The notes under the pieces are model-generated. The model did no database searches. It was not told the origin of the DNA and was given only the letters and a program-made list of their open reading frames with translations. 64,000 nucleotides of DNA from Seminavis robusta (lineage: Eukaryota; Bacillariophyta; Bacillariophyceae; Naviculales; Naviculaceae): NCBI GenBank assembly GCA_903772945.1, contig CAICTM010000006.1, forward strand, positions 62,001 through 126,000, given 5' to 3'. Position 1 is the first letter of the stretch; every line of letters starts with the position of its first letter. A program made the position numbers and the translations under genes. Shown in pieces: positions 52,350 to 62,148 of this stretch.

Positions 52350-52913
52350 CTACAATACATTGATTTCCCCTTTTGGTTGAGGCTGACTTGCCAAGTTATT
52401 CCAATCCAATTGCTGGGCCAGGTAAAAGCCAGAGTCGCAAGAGCAACCAACAAAGTCAGCTAGTAGCAGAATACTTATTATATATATCATAGTCATCACA
52501 CACAATCGTTTATTGGCTGATTTACGAAACAGACAGTCGTCCACGGGCATGAGCTGCCCTCGTCTAGTAGAATTCATCACAACAAGGAGTAGCAAACGCT
52601 GCTCCACCTGTGAAATGATAACTTTGTGTCAACATACAGAAAGCTGCCCCTCTTGAAAGCAACCGTTTGATTGACACCCGGAAGCAGCCATCTCCATGAG
52701 AGTGCCTGCCGTCACAACTTGCCGGCCAAGGTCTGTCATGCCGAAAAGTAGAGTACCATGCATACTGTACTCAAGCGAAACATTTCTACCGCTGCCCAAA
52801 TAATGCCCAGCCAAACCTTTGACGGTACACGAAGCTTGGCGGCGAGTAATCCTGTATCAACTCATCACAGCTATGATGAGCAGTTGCACAAAAGACCTCG
52901 AACACTCTGCCAT
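52350..52913 (-). other. Possible gene with two in-frame TGA codons
   Basis: From ATG 52913 one frame runs 187 codons to TAG at 52352, broken only by TGA at codon 19 (52859-52857) and codon 95 (52631-52629). The first segment is signal-like (SFVQLLIIAVMS). The second is protein-like (HYLGSGRNVSLEYSMHGT, MTDLGRQVVTAGTLMEMAAS). The third contains a hydrophobic span (MTMIYIISILLLADF) and a Cys pair. The second TGA lies in a possible 30-base intron (GTATGT..TTTCACAG, 52637-52608) that keeps frame. Readings: selenocysteine, very short introns, a decayed gene, or chance. No SECIS element was found by eye in the 3' flank. Confidence 0.3.
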
Positions 52914-52929
52914 GGCGTGCAGTGATGAC

Positions 52930-53070
52930 TGGAACTAGCTAGCTACCGGTACCGGATAGTGCAGTCTATTCTCCGAGCTCTGGATCTCCATAGGAGCAGC
53001 GGTACCGGTACCTAGCGCTAGCTAGAGCTACCGGTACCGGTAGCCTAGCCAGCTACCGGTACAGTACTTC
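52930..53070. repeat. Cluster of TACCGGTA and CTAGCTAG palindromes
   Basis: Within 140 bases TACCGGTA occurs at least six times (for example 52944, 53003, 53030, 53036, 53055) and CTAGCTAG at least twice (52936, 53018). These two palindromes are scattered through nearly every gap in this window; here they are densest. No gene overlaps. The rest of the gap from 52274 to 53342 is described in the neighbouring entries. Confidence 0.7.
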
Positions 53071-53132
53071 AGCGACACACCGAACTGGCACAACGACAAT
53101 TGAGAAGCACAGGAAGACAACTTTGGAAATCA

Positions 53133-53221
53133 GGTATCGGTAGCTGCGGTAAATAAAGTTTTCTATACAAAAATGAGAAGTAAACATTAACTTTAACCCT
53201 AACCTTACCGCAACTACCAAT
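53133..53221. repeat. 89-base inverted-repeat element, MITE-like
   Basis: ATCGGTAGCTGCGGTAA (53136-53152) and TTACCGCAACTACCAAT (53205-53221) are inverted copies with about two mismatches in 17. The centre is AT-rich and includes TTAACCCTAACC, which looks like a short telomere-type motif. Size and shape fit a tiny MITE or a stable hairpin. No target-site duplication was confirmed. Confidence 0.5.
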
Positions 53222-53342
53222 CTAAAACTGTCTTCCAGAACCCATCGCGTTTCTTGGGGTCTTTCGCGTGTCTTTCCCCTTTTCAGAAAGAGGCACTCAC
53301 AAGTTCACTCACACCAAACTGAGCATATCTGGAATATCCAAC

Positions 53343-54995
53343 ATGATGAAGACGGGTACAGAAGAAGCAGAAGAAGCAGCAGGCCTAGTGTATGTGGACC
53401 CTGAGGTTCAGGGCCATGCCAAGCGCATTCTTGCCTTGACCGGTGACGACGAAGGCGAGATGAACGGCCATGCTTTGGCGCTACCTGAAAGTCGTGCCAA
53501 AAATGCTGTTGAGGCTGACTCTTTCACAAAAGATAACACTGGTATCACAGAAGGCAGTCCTAGCGAGAGTGTGGTCCCTTCGCCACCTGCATTGTCGCCG
53601 GGACGGCGTCATGCGGCACCCGGGGCCTACTCAATTCCAGGAATTCAGGCAGAGGATACCAGAAGCGCATCGGATTGTTCCCTCTCGACTGCTTCCAACG
53701 ATCCCGATGACGGGGAATTGAGTCGGAGGATCAACAATGAGAATACTGTGTCTCTCCGTGTACCTTTCGAGGCAAGTGTGGTAGGAGAAGACGAAGAAAG
53801 GACCCTTCCTCGACAAAAGTCCTCTGAGGCACTCATGGAGTCCTTGGAAGAAGCCATGGACGTCAGGGCGCTACCAGAACGGAAACCAAGAGAAAAGACA
53901 GGGCCAGGCGTTGTGATTCTTGGGATTGCTGCTGTTGTCATTCTCGTTGCTCTGATTGCTTTGGTGGTTTCGATCCGACCAGACCAAGCAGAACCAGCTG
54001 CTGCAGCAGAACCCAGGAAACAATCTACGTCTCAACCAACCTACGGGGAGCGTCAGAGATATCCGCCATTTGATGACCATCTTTACCCTTCTACCCTCAA
54101 GGCGATCCGGGAAGATCCCAGTAGCCCTCAGTACAAAGCCAACGAATGGATGTGGAACGATCCTATCTTTTTAGAGTCCTACCCACGTTGGCGGCAAATC
54201 CAAAGGTTCTCCATGGTATTGCAATACATGTACTTCTCTATGGAAGGAGATAACTGGTACCGAAACAACCATTGGCTATCGCATGACGTCCATGAATGCC
54301 AATGGTACTCAAACAACGAACAACCCTGTGAGGAAGAACGCTTGGTAGTACAAGACCTCAAGGCCAATAACCTACGTGGTACTTTGCCCATTGAAGTGCA
54401 GTTGGAGACTGTTCGGTACTTGGACTATTCGCACAATGACATCTCAGGACCCATGCCACATGTGGTACACGCCAACAAGGCAGAAGTCATCATTCTCTCC
54501 AATAACAGTATTGGAAAAGTGCCCAATGAGCTATCTCCACCGCCCATCACTACCGATGGTGGAATATACTTTCCCGAACGCAAGATTGTCAAGTTGGATA
54601 GAAATCTATTGGTGTTTCCTAGCTTGAAATGGCTTCAACAGTATCCCAATTTGGAGATTCTCAATCTCACTCAGAACCGAAACGCAGGCACGCTACCCAC
54701 CACTGAGCTGCACACCAACACCAAACTTCAATTTCTGGGGTTGGGCCATAATGCGTATGCGGGAAGCATTCCCACTGACTTGGCGTTGTTGACGGCACTG
54801 ACTGGATTGGATCTGTCGGGAAACATGGCCATTTCAGGCTCCATACCACAAGTGCTTTCCACACTGGAGCACTTGCAACACTTGGACGTGTCCGAGACGT
54901 CCATCACGGGAATGATACCGTTGGGGTTGTGTGATAGGAGCACAAGAGCACTCTTTTCTATCGATGCCAACTGTAGCCAGGTTCAGTGTTGCTAA
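53343..54995 (+). CDS. Single-span membrane LRR protein
   Basis: About 550 residues from ATG 53343 (or 53346). The N-terminal 190 residues are polar and acidic, then one membrane span (VVILGIAAVVILVALIALVV). The rest is an LRR ectodomain typical of diatoms: a cap with FSMVLQYMYFSMEGDNWYRN and a Cys pair (ECQWYSNNEQPCEEE), then repeats (LRGTLPIEVQLETVRYLDYS, NLEILNLTQNRNAGTLPT, ALTGLDLSGNMAISGSIPQ, LQHLDVSETSITGMIP), and a closing Cys-rich end (NCSQVQCC). The protein is probably type II with the LRR part outside, acting as a receptor-like binding protein without a kinase. The stop overlaps the end of an opposite-strand open frame. Confidence 0.75.
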   Translation: MMKTGTEEAEEAAGLVYVDPEVQGHAKRILALTGDDEGEMNGHALALPESRAKNAVEADSFTKDNTGITEGSPSESVVPSPPALSPGRRHAAPGAYSIPGIQAEDTRSASDCSLSTASNDPDDGELSRRINNENTVSLRVPFEASVVGEDEERTLPRQKSSEALMESLEEAMDVRALPERKPREKTGPGVVILGIAAVVILVALIALVVSIRPDQAEPAAAAEPRKQSTSQPTYGERQRYPPFDDHLYPSTLKAIREDPSSPQYKANEWMWNDPIFLESYPRWRQIQRFSMVLQYMYFSMEGDNWYRNNHWLSHDVHECQWYSNNEQPCEEERLVVQDLKANNLRGTLPIEVQLETVRYLDYSHNDISGPMPHVVHANKAEVIILSNNSIGKVPNELSPPPITTDGGIYFPERKIVKLDRNLLVFPSLKWLQQYPNLEILNLTQNRNAGTLPTTELHTNTKLQFLGLGHNAYAGSIPTDLALLTALTGLDLSGNMAISGSIPQVLSTLEHLQHLDVSETSITGMIPLGLCDRSTRALFSIDANCSQVQCC

Positions 54996-55270
54996 AGGAG
55001 AAAGTGCTGGTTTTCCATGAGTTCTGATGGGTGGACGTAGGTAGATAGCTGCCGACCAAGCTCCAGTAGTGCATCCCCCAGCACATCCTGTGCTGTCCGA
55101 AGAATCGATAGCAAATCCTTCTTAGTGACAATCTGGGTGCTGGCTAGCGCGATTATTTTCCAGGAGCTCATCGCTGTCTCCAAAGTCATCCTTGGCACCA
55201 AGTCCTCGGTGACCTCCTCACGAAGACAAGGAAGACCCAAGCCATTCGTGAACTTCTTATAGTGCGTTTC
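54992..55270 (-). CDS. Possible last exon of an unrecognised gene
   Basis: A 93-codon open stretch ends at TAG 54992-54994, overlapping the stop of the LRR gene on the other strand. It is strongly helix-like and well composed (MTLETAMSSWKIIALASTQ, DLLSILRTAQDVLGDALLEL). The first in-frame ATG (55189) would give 66 residues. Acceptor-like AG sites lie near 55245-55265, so it may be a terminal exon, but I found no matching upstream exon. The rest of the gap to 55840 has short frames and palindromes (CTAGCTAG at 55562, TACCGGTA at 55587) and nothing else. Confidence 0.25.
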   Translation of the reverse strand, partial: ETHYKKFTNGLGLPCLREEVTEDLVPRMTLETAMSSWKIIALASTQIVTKKDLLSILRTAQDVLGDALLELGRQLSTYVHPSELMENQHFLL

Positions 55271-55840
55271 TTGTCAGCTGCATCCACTTCAATACTCAAA
55301 AAGGTTTGAGGGGGATATTCTAGCATATAAAGAGGGATGAACCATTTAGAAAGAATAGGCCACACTCTCCATGGAAGTCATGACCCACAAAGTTTTGCCG
55401 TCAAGAGCAGAGGGAAAGTACAAAGTCTGGAGATCTCCAATAGAAGTATCGGCCACAACCACAGCTTCTCCCCTTCGCTCAGTGTTCCGCTACCTATCCA
55501 CTGCGGACTACAGTATGGACAGAATAGATACGTTAAGGAAAGAGGTGGGGCTAAGCTATGATAGCTAGCTAGTAGGCAGAGTGGTGGTACCGGTATCCGT
55601 ACTTCAAATTTAGTATGGACAGTGGTGCAGCTTTTTCTCATGCAGTGAAAGATTTAGGAGCTGCTCTAAAGAGGTTAGATTTTGTAGCTCTATTTATGAT
55701 TAATCTAAATTTGGTTTCATCTGGTTAATGCTTTATCTTTCAACAATTAAGTATCTTTCAGGAAACTGTCTTTCTTAAAATTTGTTAGAAATAGTCCTGT
55801 GCAATCCAAACATCCAAACTTAGCATGGACAACCGTCACC

Positions 55841-57343
55841 ATGAGATTGCTAGCTGTCCAATTCTTTGTTACAGTCTTGTGTGTCTTTCATACTGTGGCC
55901 CATTTGGCTTTTTGTTCGAGTATTGGTTCATCCCGAACACGATACAGGCAGCAAAGGCCCTTAACCATGGCAGATCAATGCAATAATCCCCGAGGGGTGA
56001 TTGTTCTCTTGGATCCTGTCACGGAATGGAAGGCTGTGTTGGATGCTGCAGTAAGACTGGGGTATCTCGTCATTGGCGTCCAGCTATCTCCCATTCCAGA
56101 AGCTATGCGTGCCTTTTTTCCAACGACATCCATGCTGGAAGATGCTGGAGCCAGTCGAGCGTTGGATCGACAAGATCGAGATGTATTTTCCTGCGTACAG
56201 GCCTTGATGCTTGCCGTAGAAGAGCTGCAGACCGATAAGGATATAGAAAGTCTAAGCATCAGAGCAATGATTCCATTGTCGGAAACGGGAGTTGATTTCT
56301 CCGACACGATTTCCGCCATGCTTGGATTGACCAACCACAATCCACTCGACTCGGTTCTCTGTCGACGTGACAAGGGGTTCATGAAGCAAGCTGTTGCAAA
56401 ACAGAGTGGCCTGCAAGTTGCCAAGTTTGCACGGATTGGGAAGAATGCACAACGAGACCTGGAAGCCAAGATGGATGCATTGTCGTTGGAATATCCAGTA
56501 GTGATCAAAACTCCACAGGGCTTCTCCACGAAAGATGTATACATTTGTACCAATTTAGACGATGCTCGTACCGCCTTGACAAACATATTCGACAACCAAG
56601 GACCTGATGGGAGGGCTGCTCCATGTGCCCTGCTGGAAGAATACATTGGCGGGACCGAGTTTGCTGTCAACCTTTTGGCCAGTAGGAAGAACCAGACCGG
56701 TGCAGCAGGCTTGATTGTAACAGATGTATGGGTATACGACAAGACAAACACAGCACGATACAATGGAGCTGAAATGTGCGACCCCAATGATCCCACGTTG
56801 AAGGAAATCTGTGATTATGCCAAGGGGGTAGCCAGAGCTGTGGGGATTGAATATGGCGCTGCTCATGTTGAAATCAAGGCCAAGCAAATATCCAACCCCA
56901 AAGACATCATCTACACACATCCGGTCATGATGGAGATCGGGGCCCGGCTGTCGGGAGGGCGAAAAGCCATCATGACACAGGCTGCCTACCAGAATCAGTG
57001 GGATCCATTCGAGGCCTTGATCCAGTCTCATTTGGGTGAACTTGACGACACGACACTGTCCTCTCCTCCGTTGCATGTCTACCACATGTTTCTTCCCGTG
57101 GAGAAAGCTGGTCGAATCAAGGAACGAAATTCCATCTTGGATGATACTGGCAAAGCAGACAATCCAATAGAAACACTCCATTCTCATTTTTGGCTAGCAA
57201 AGGTAGGAGACCATGTCCAGGAAACGACGGACATAACTTCGTGCGCTGGCTTTGTGTGGCTTGTGGGAGAAAAGTCCAAAGTCAGGAGAGACGCCACCTT
57301 GATCCTAGACTCGTTCAAACTAGAGACCGAAGACGAGGCATAA
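55841..57343 (+). CDS. ATP-grasp ligase, secretory or plastid-type N-terminus
   Basis: 500 residues from ATG 55841, with a hydrophobic leader (LLAVQFFVTVLCVFHTVAHLA). The ATP-grasp fold is visible: the N-terminal domain (GVIVLLDPVTEW, GYLVIGVQLSPIPE), a lysine and glycine loop (YPVVIKTPQGFSTKDV, where GFST replaces the more usual GSGS), the segment LLEEYIGGTEFAVNLL, and metal-binding residues in GAAHVEIK and MMEIGARLSGG. Such enzymes join an acid to an amine using ATP; relatives include carnosine synthase and L-amino-acid ligases. The substrate is unknown. Full length, no introns. Confidence 0.75.
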   Translation: MRLLAVQFFVTVLCVFHTVAHLAFCSSIGSSRTRYRQQRPLTMADQCNNPRGVIVLLDPVTEWKAVLDAAVRLGYLVIGVQLSPIPEAMRAFFPTTSMLEDAGASRALDRQDRDVFSCVQALMLAVEELQTDKDIESLSIRAMIPLSETGVDFSDTISAMLGLTNHNPLDSVLCRRDKGFMKQAVAKQSGLQVAKFARIGKNAQRDLEAKMDALSLEYPVVIKTPQGFSTKDVYICTNLDDARTALTNIFDNQGPDGRAAPCALLEEYIGGTEFAVNLLASRKNQTGAAGLIVTDVWVYDKTNTARYNGAEMCDPNDPTLKEICDYAKGVARAVGIEYGAAHVEIKAKQISNPKDIIYTHPVMMEIGARLSGGRKAIMTQAAYQNQWDPFEALIQSHLGELDDTTLSSPPLHVYHMFLPVEKAGRIKERNSILDDTGKADNPIETLHSHFWLAKVGDHVQETTDITSCAGFVWLVGEKSKVRRDATLILDSFKLETEDEA

Positions 57344-57669
57344 TGGCTGGTACCGTACCGACAAAGCGTCGGAGGTCTGAATACATCATCTTATGCTGTC
57401 CTCACTTCCACAGGGTTGGACAAAGTTCTGCACTCTTCACAATGCTCTTGACGTCACCTATAGAGTTGGGAAAGAACCGATGTAGAGTGTGGCTCAAATA
57501 GTGACAGTTTTGGAGGGGACATTAAACCAAAAACAAGCTACTGGGCACCAGCGACACTAAAATACTGCCAAACTCAAACGGATTGTGCAACAGCGGTGAA
57601 TCAGAAAGGAAAATCTTTCGAGTGCAAGTCAGCAACGCTTTCTTTGTAGTGAAAACGTTCACTCGCTAG
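57344..57669. other. Convergent gap
   Basis: About 325 bases between the 3' ends of the ATP-grasp and MFS genes. CGCTAGCTAGTCC at 57664-57676 touches the end of the MFS gene. Nothing else recognised. Confidence 0.5.
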
Positions 57670-59298
57670 CTAGTCCTTAGGTTCCTCCAACAGTGTTGCT
57701 AGAACTAAGCAAACCATGGCAACGGCCGAGCAAATTGTTGTCAAAAAGAATGTGGGTATCCAAGCGGCGATCTTGCTGTGTTGGATTCCTGCCACATAGC
57801 CATTGAACATAGCCAACAGACCAAAACCTCCAACATCAAAAACATCAGCAATAGTGGCGGAAGATTCCACTCCTCCTCTTTCCAATGCATATAGCGATGG
57901 TGGGATATAGAACGGGATTGCAAAGGAGAAACCCCAGAGGAATAGGAACGCAGCACTCGCTGACAAGGAGAGGTGCCAAACACCCGCCATGTGTCCCCAC
58001 TGTGCCACCGACGCTATGGTGGCCATGCCCAGCATGACGGCAATCGATAAGGCCTTGTGCTTGTTGCTGCTTAGTTTGGCGTAGAGGTTGGAACCAAGGG
58101 AGACGGATAAGAGACAGCCGAGAGCATACAAAGACCCCACCTGGGCAGCCGTGGCAGAGGAGGCGCCGTAGGCTTGGTTCATGAGTAGAGGTACAAAGAG
58201 CAAAAAGCTGGCAAAGACCATGAGAAGAGAGCGAGACACCAGATGCAACCAAAATATGGGTGTCTTGGCTTCTCTCCGTAGAGTTGCCAGAGGAGTGGCA
58301 ATGACACGCTTTGTCTGTTCCTCATCTTCCACTTTGTTGTCGACTTGTCGTTTGGATTTCGGTGTTGTTGCCGTTGTAGAATTCGATGTTGTAACGTTTC
58401 GTTTCATACTTCCAAAGTACATCAATAAGGCAATGGGGATCCCTTGTATCAGAGCTGATGAGGCAAATACTATTCTCCATGGTTGAGTCATCTCTTTGGA
58501 AGCCACTGCCAGCAAGGATGCAAAGAAGGCAAAGGCTGCCGCGTTACCCGTACGAGCAGCAGCTGCCAGTATACCAATACGGTTAGTCCATTCTTGTTCT
58601 GGGAAATTCTGATGAATAGCATTGATGCAGGCTGCCCAGCAGGACGAGAAGATGAAATCGACAATGACCCAGCAGATGGAGAAAACTCGAAAGGAATCCG
58701 ATACTGAAATAGTCCCTAACAAGAGTGCCAGTGACGTCAACGCCACTTTGAGCGAAAAGACACCTCCAAAGTGATCAATCACTGGACCCAAAAACAACTT
58801 TCCAGCAGCAATGGCAATGGTGGATACGGCCAATAACTGAGCCATGAGTACCTGAGGTGTCTTTGTGGCGATTGGTTTGGTGCTAGTTGTTGCGAACTTT
58901 AATCCAACTTCCAAAGAGGTTAATTGTCCCAGTACAGCCGGTAAGGCACATTTGCTGGCCATGACGGTAAAGTACGTAGCAGCCAGAGCTGCTCCCATGC
59001 CACGCCGTCTCCGTGCTTCTTGTGGTGATACCAAGATTTCATTATCCTCTTCTTCCTCTCTTCGGAGGCTCTTGGAGTCAATGGCACCTCCTCGCGGTAT
59101 TCTGACAGGATCCACAGTATTATAGTGGGTATTCACGAGTGGATTATGTCGAATGATGTTTGGAGAAAGAAAGCCATCATCTCGTCGGTTGGACCATCTA
59201 CTTTGGATGGATGGTTCTATTCTGCGAGGCTTCAAGGCGAAGCCTGTGCAGGTCACTGATACCCCCCATACTAGCATTACTGGTGGGACGCGCCACAT
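57670..59298 (-). CDS. Major facilitator superfamily transporter
   Basis: 542 residues from ATG 59298. A leader (MWRVPPVMLVWGVSVTCTGF) followed by ALKPRR may be a signal plus transit peptide, so a plastid membrane is possible. From about residue 95 there are about ten to twelve membrane spans in two halves separated by a charged loop (KSKRQVDNKVEDEEQTKR, about 305-335). The MFS pattern includes KLFLGPVIDHFGGVFSLKV, which corresponds to the G-x3-D-x2-G loop between spans 2 and 3. The second half contains GCLLSVSLGSNLYAKLSSNK. The substrate is not clear; the layout recalls transporters for organic anions or sugar phosphates. Confidence 0.75.
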   Translation of the reverse strand: MWRVPPVMLVWGVSVTCTGFALKPRRIEPSIQSRWSNRRDDGFLSPNIIRHNPLVNTHYNTVDPVRIPRGGAIDSKSLRREEEEDNEILVSPQEARRRRGMGAALAATYFTVMASKCALPAVLGQLTSLEVGLKFATTSTKPIATKTPQVLMAQLLAVSTIAIAAGKLFLGPVIDHFGGVFSLKVALTSLALLLGTISVSDSFRVFSICWVIVDFIFSSCWAACINAIHQNFPEQEWTNRIGILAAAARTGNAAAFAFFASLLAVASKEMTQPWRIVFASSALIQGIPIALLMYFGSMKRNVTTSNSTTATTPKSKRQVDNKVEDEEQTKRVIATPLATLRREAKTPIFWLHLVSRSLLMVFASFLLFVPLLMNQAYGASSATAAQVGSLYALGCLLSVSLGSNLYAKLSSNKHKALSIAVMLGMATIASVAQWGHMAGVWHLSLSASAAFLFLWGFSFAIPFYIPPSLYALERGGVESSATIADVFDVGGFGLLAMFNGYVAGIQHSKIAAWIPTFFLTTICSAVAMVCLVLATLLEEPKD

Positions 59299-60117
59299 TC
59301 TCCTGGTTTCCAATGGTTAAGTTGTGCTGCAGAAGATACCGTACCCTACAAGGACTGTGGCGAGAGATGCTTCACGCTGATGCTGTGGGTCCGTGGCCTT
59401 GTCTGGGTGCCCAGTGCCCAGTATCCATTGGCATCAGGCAAAAAATGAGTTACGTCAGTCCCGTGACAGCCTTGTGGCTTCGCTCGCCTCGTCCTGTCCT
59501 CCACTCCCACAAATATGCAGTCCACTCTTGACAGATAGCCTCTTTGTCAATGCTTTATCATCAGCTGCTGTTCTTCGCTGCGACGAGGTAGCCAGTTCAG
59601 CTACTCAGTTTAGCTACCAAGCCCAAAGTCAACTGCTGGCACAAAAATCTGGCTCCAATGATCTAGATATCGTTTTCAACGTTAGGAGCAATGCGCGAGA
59701 AAGTTAGTTGTGGGAGCAGCTATTGATTCCTCGTTCACATTCACCTGTGATGTAATCCTGGAGTCTTGAAATGCATTGCAGCTTATGAATGTGTGAGCTT
59801 CTTGGAGAGATAGATTAATGCAATTCATCGCTAGCTAGCTAGCTAGTTCCGATGTTGCAGACGTTCACGAGCGAGTCTCCTTTATGGCGCGAGTTTACTG
59901 ATCCAATCCGATAGCACAACAGCACAACCATTGACTGTAGCTAAGTGAGCTTCATTGACAGCAGGAGTGGGTTCGATGACGTGGGTCTGCGTTTGAGGGA
60001 ACTCCAGGTAGGACGATGTATAGCCACAGAAGCAGCCGGAACAGCACCGGTATGCTGTTGCGCCATCATTTATTTGTGCCCTTGTGGCACCAATTGCCAG
60101 CGCTCTGATCAAATAAA
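59299..60117. other. Gap between MFS and DAG-kinase fusion genes
   Basis: About 820 bases of upstream sequence for the MFS gene and downstream sequence for the kinase. CTAGCTAGCTAGCTAG at 59831-59846. A minus-strand 79-codon frame (60121-59882) overlaps the kinase stop as ATGA but is poor in character. No gene called. Confidence 0.5.
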
Positions 60118-61575
60118 TCATCCACTTTCATTAGTATTACTTGAAGTAGTATCTGACATTGGAACCACAACGTTCAGACCCTTGGGTTTGCATTCAAAGA
60201 CCACTGGTCGTTCATCCACTTCCAGGACTTCTCCATCCAAGAGCAACTTTTGCGCGGGACTGCACGAGACTTGGAATTTGCGACAGCGCAAACAGAGCAG
60301 CTTGGGGGATCCCACGCTGTCTTTGATCCAGGTATTAATGGCCAACGCCACTATTCCCTCTATTGCATCCAATTCGTGCTCAATGACGGCAATGGTTACT
60401 TCAAACAAACCATCGTCTGGAATGACCTTTCCAAACCCCTGCGCAAAGATACTGGATGGAGCATCGACATTGCTGATTGTTACCACTGTGGTTTGAATGG
60501 ATTTTTGAGATGCGGGATCATCGTCTAGCTGAAAGGTACACTGGAATGGTTTTTGATTCAGTACCTGTTGGACAGCACCGATGGTGTATCCAAAATTGCC
60601 AAAGGTATCCTTGAGTTCGCGTGTGGTGTTCCCTACCAGGCCTGCCTCAAAGCCCAAACCACCATGGTTGATCCAGGAAATTTCTGTGTTGGACTCGTCG
60701 TCGTTGGTGGTAGTGTTGTTGAAGGAGACTGTCGCTCCATCCACTTGCCTCTTGGCACCGTGGACAATGGTTTGGCAGGCTCCTTGGACATCTGTGGGAA
60801 TGCCCAATGCGACGCTAAAGGCATTGGCTGTACCTCGGGGTATGATTCCCACCGTAATACCCGAGTCAATGGTGGCTCCAGCAATGGCCGAAACAGTGCC
60901 ATCGCCTCCACTGGCTAGAAGGATGGGAGCGGGTGTTGGATTGTTGTTGTTGTTATCGTCATGACTATTAGTATTGCCATACTTGGCTTGTATCCATGCT
61001 AGGATTTCTTTGGCTTGTTCCGAGACGTCCTTGTCCTGTTCCGTGTAGACGACTCGCAAGTCAAAGGCAGATTGAAGAATAGATTGTATTTCTTGCATAT
61101 CCTGCTGTGGGGGACGTTGTCCGGCAGCTGGATTGAAAATCAAAATAGCCATCCTTCGGAACAAGGCCTTTGGCAAGAGTTGGGCCGATGCTAGGTTGAG
61201 TGCCAAGGGTATATTGGCAAACGAACAGGCTCGTACCAGATTGTGGAGTGCTGTCGTATCGTCCGGAGGAGGAATCCAAACCACACCGAGAATGTCATCG
61301 GACGAGGCAAGAATCTTGGAGGCAACCAACAGATCTGATACAGAGTTGCATCCCGCATCCTCCCATAGAGTCTCCACTTCTAACAATGGGGTTTTCTTGT
61401 CGTCATCTTGGAGCTGACGAAAAACGTCGGGTGATGTCCAGAGAGAACAATTCTTGGCCAGAGTGTGTTGGTGGACCCCAATCCACTCGACTAGTGGACC
61501 ATTCTTGTCATTCTGTTCCTCTTGGGAGGACGATAGTGCAATGAGATACCGCTTGAGGGAGCTTGGAGTTGACAT
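60118..61575 (-). CDS. Methylglyoxal-synthase-like / diacylglycerol-kinase fusion
   Basis: 485 residues, ATG at 61575. Residues about 1-135 resemble methylglyoxal synthase: LVEWIGVHQHTL near the start and NLVRACSFANIPLALNLASA at the end. The family's GGDxQ motif appears as AGCNSVSD and the His-Asp-Pro-Asp segment as PPPDDTT, so catalytic residues look lost. Residues 141-475 are a lipid-kinase domain (DAGK/sphingosine-kinase/YegS): FNPAAGQR, ASGGDGTVSAIAG (GGDGT at 223-227), IIPRGTANAFSVALG, GGLGFEAG, and QKLLLDGE near the end. It should phosphorylate a lipid such as diacylglycerol. Similar fusions are known in cyanobacteria and other bacteria, where the first domain may regulate or localise the kinase. 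Confidence 0.8.
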   Translation of the reverse strand: MSTPSSLKRYLIALSSSQEEQNDKNGPLVEWIGVHQHTLAKNCSLWTSPDVFRQLQDDDKKTPLLEVETLWEDAGCNSVSDLLVASKILASSDDILGVVWIPPPDDTTALHNLVRACSFANIPLALNLASAQLLPKALFRRMAILIFNPAAGQRPPQQDMQEIQSILQSAFDLRVVYTEQDKDVSEQAKEILAWIQAKYGNTNSHDDNNNNNPTPAPILLASGGDGTVSAIAGATIDSGITVGIIPRGTANAFSVALGIPTDVQGACQTIVHGAKRQVDGATVSFNNTTTNDDESNTEISWINHGGLGFEAGLVGNTTRELKDTFGNFGYTIGAVQQVLNQKPFQCTFQLDDDPASQKSIQTTVVTISNVDAPSSIFAQGFGKVIPDDGLFEVTIAVIEHELDAIEGIVALAINTWIKDSVGSPKLLCLRCRKFQVSCSPAQKLLLDGEVLEVDERPVVFECKPKGLNVVVPMSDTTSSNTNESG

Positions 61576-62148
61576 GACTTTTGGATTTCAATGAAACCTG
61601 TATTATGTGGGGTAGCTTTGGCTTGGAGCATTCCTTGTATCTCCATGGGAGACTGCTCAGTTGTTGGGCTCTCTACAATGTCATATGTCATGTTCTAACT
61701 ACTTGTACACTGTACTTAATACTACTGTACAGAAGATCGTCGACACACCGACACACCGACACACCGAGCAGCTTGAGAATTGAGAATGACGAATAGGGCA
61801 GCTGGAGTTCTTCATTATTTGTTTTCTTCGAGCCAAAATTGAGACACTACATACATGTACATGTACTTGGATGAGATGACGTCATTATCGTGATTGACAC
61901 TCACTCCAGGTAACCTTTACTCTACCGTACCGGTTGCAGTGTCGCGCCCTTTTTGGCCCTTTTTATAGCCGTTGGCATTGGTGCCCCCTGCCGGCCTTGC
62001 TTTGCCAAGCCCGAAGAAGAATCCATCCATCAAACACAACATTCACAACACAAGCTCTCACAATCCCTCCGAGAGAGCAAAACAAACTTGACTGCCATCA
62101 ACCTTTGTCTCCCGTACCTCAACCTAACTACTAGCGAGTACTCAAGCA
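61576..62148. other. Divergent promoter region
   Basis: About 570 bases between the kinase start and the histone-like gene start, probably holding both promoters. ACACCGAC is repeated three times at 61744-61770 and ACATGTACATGTAC lies at 61854-61867. No gene. Confidence 0.5.
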
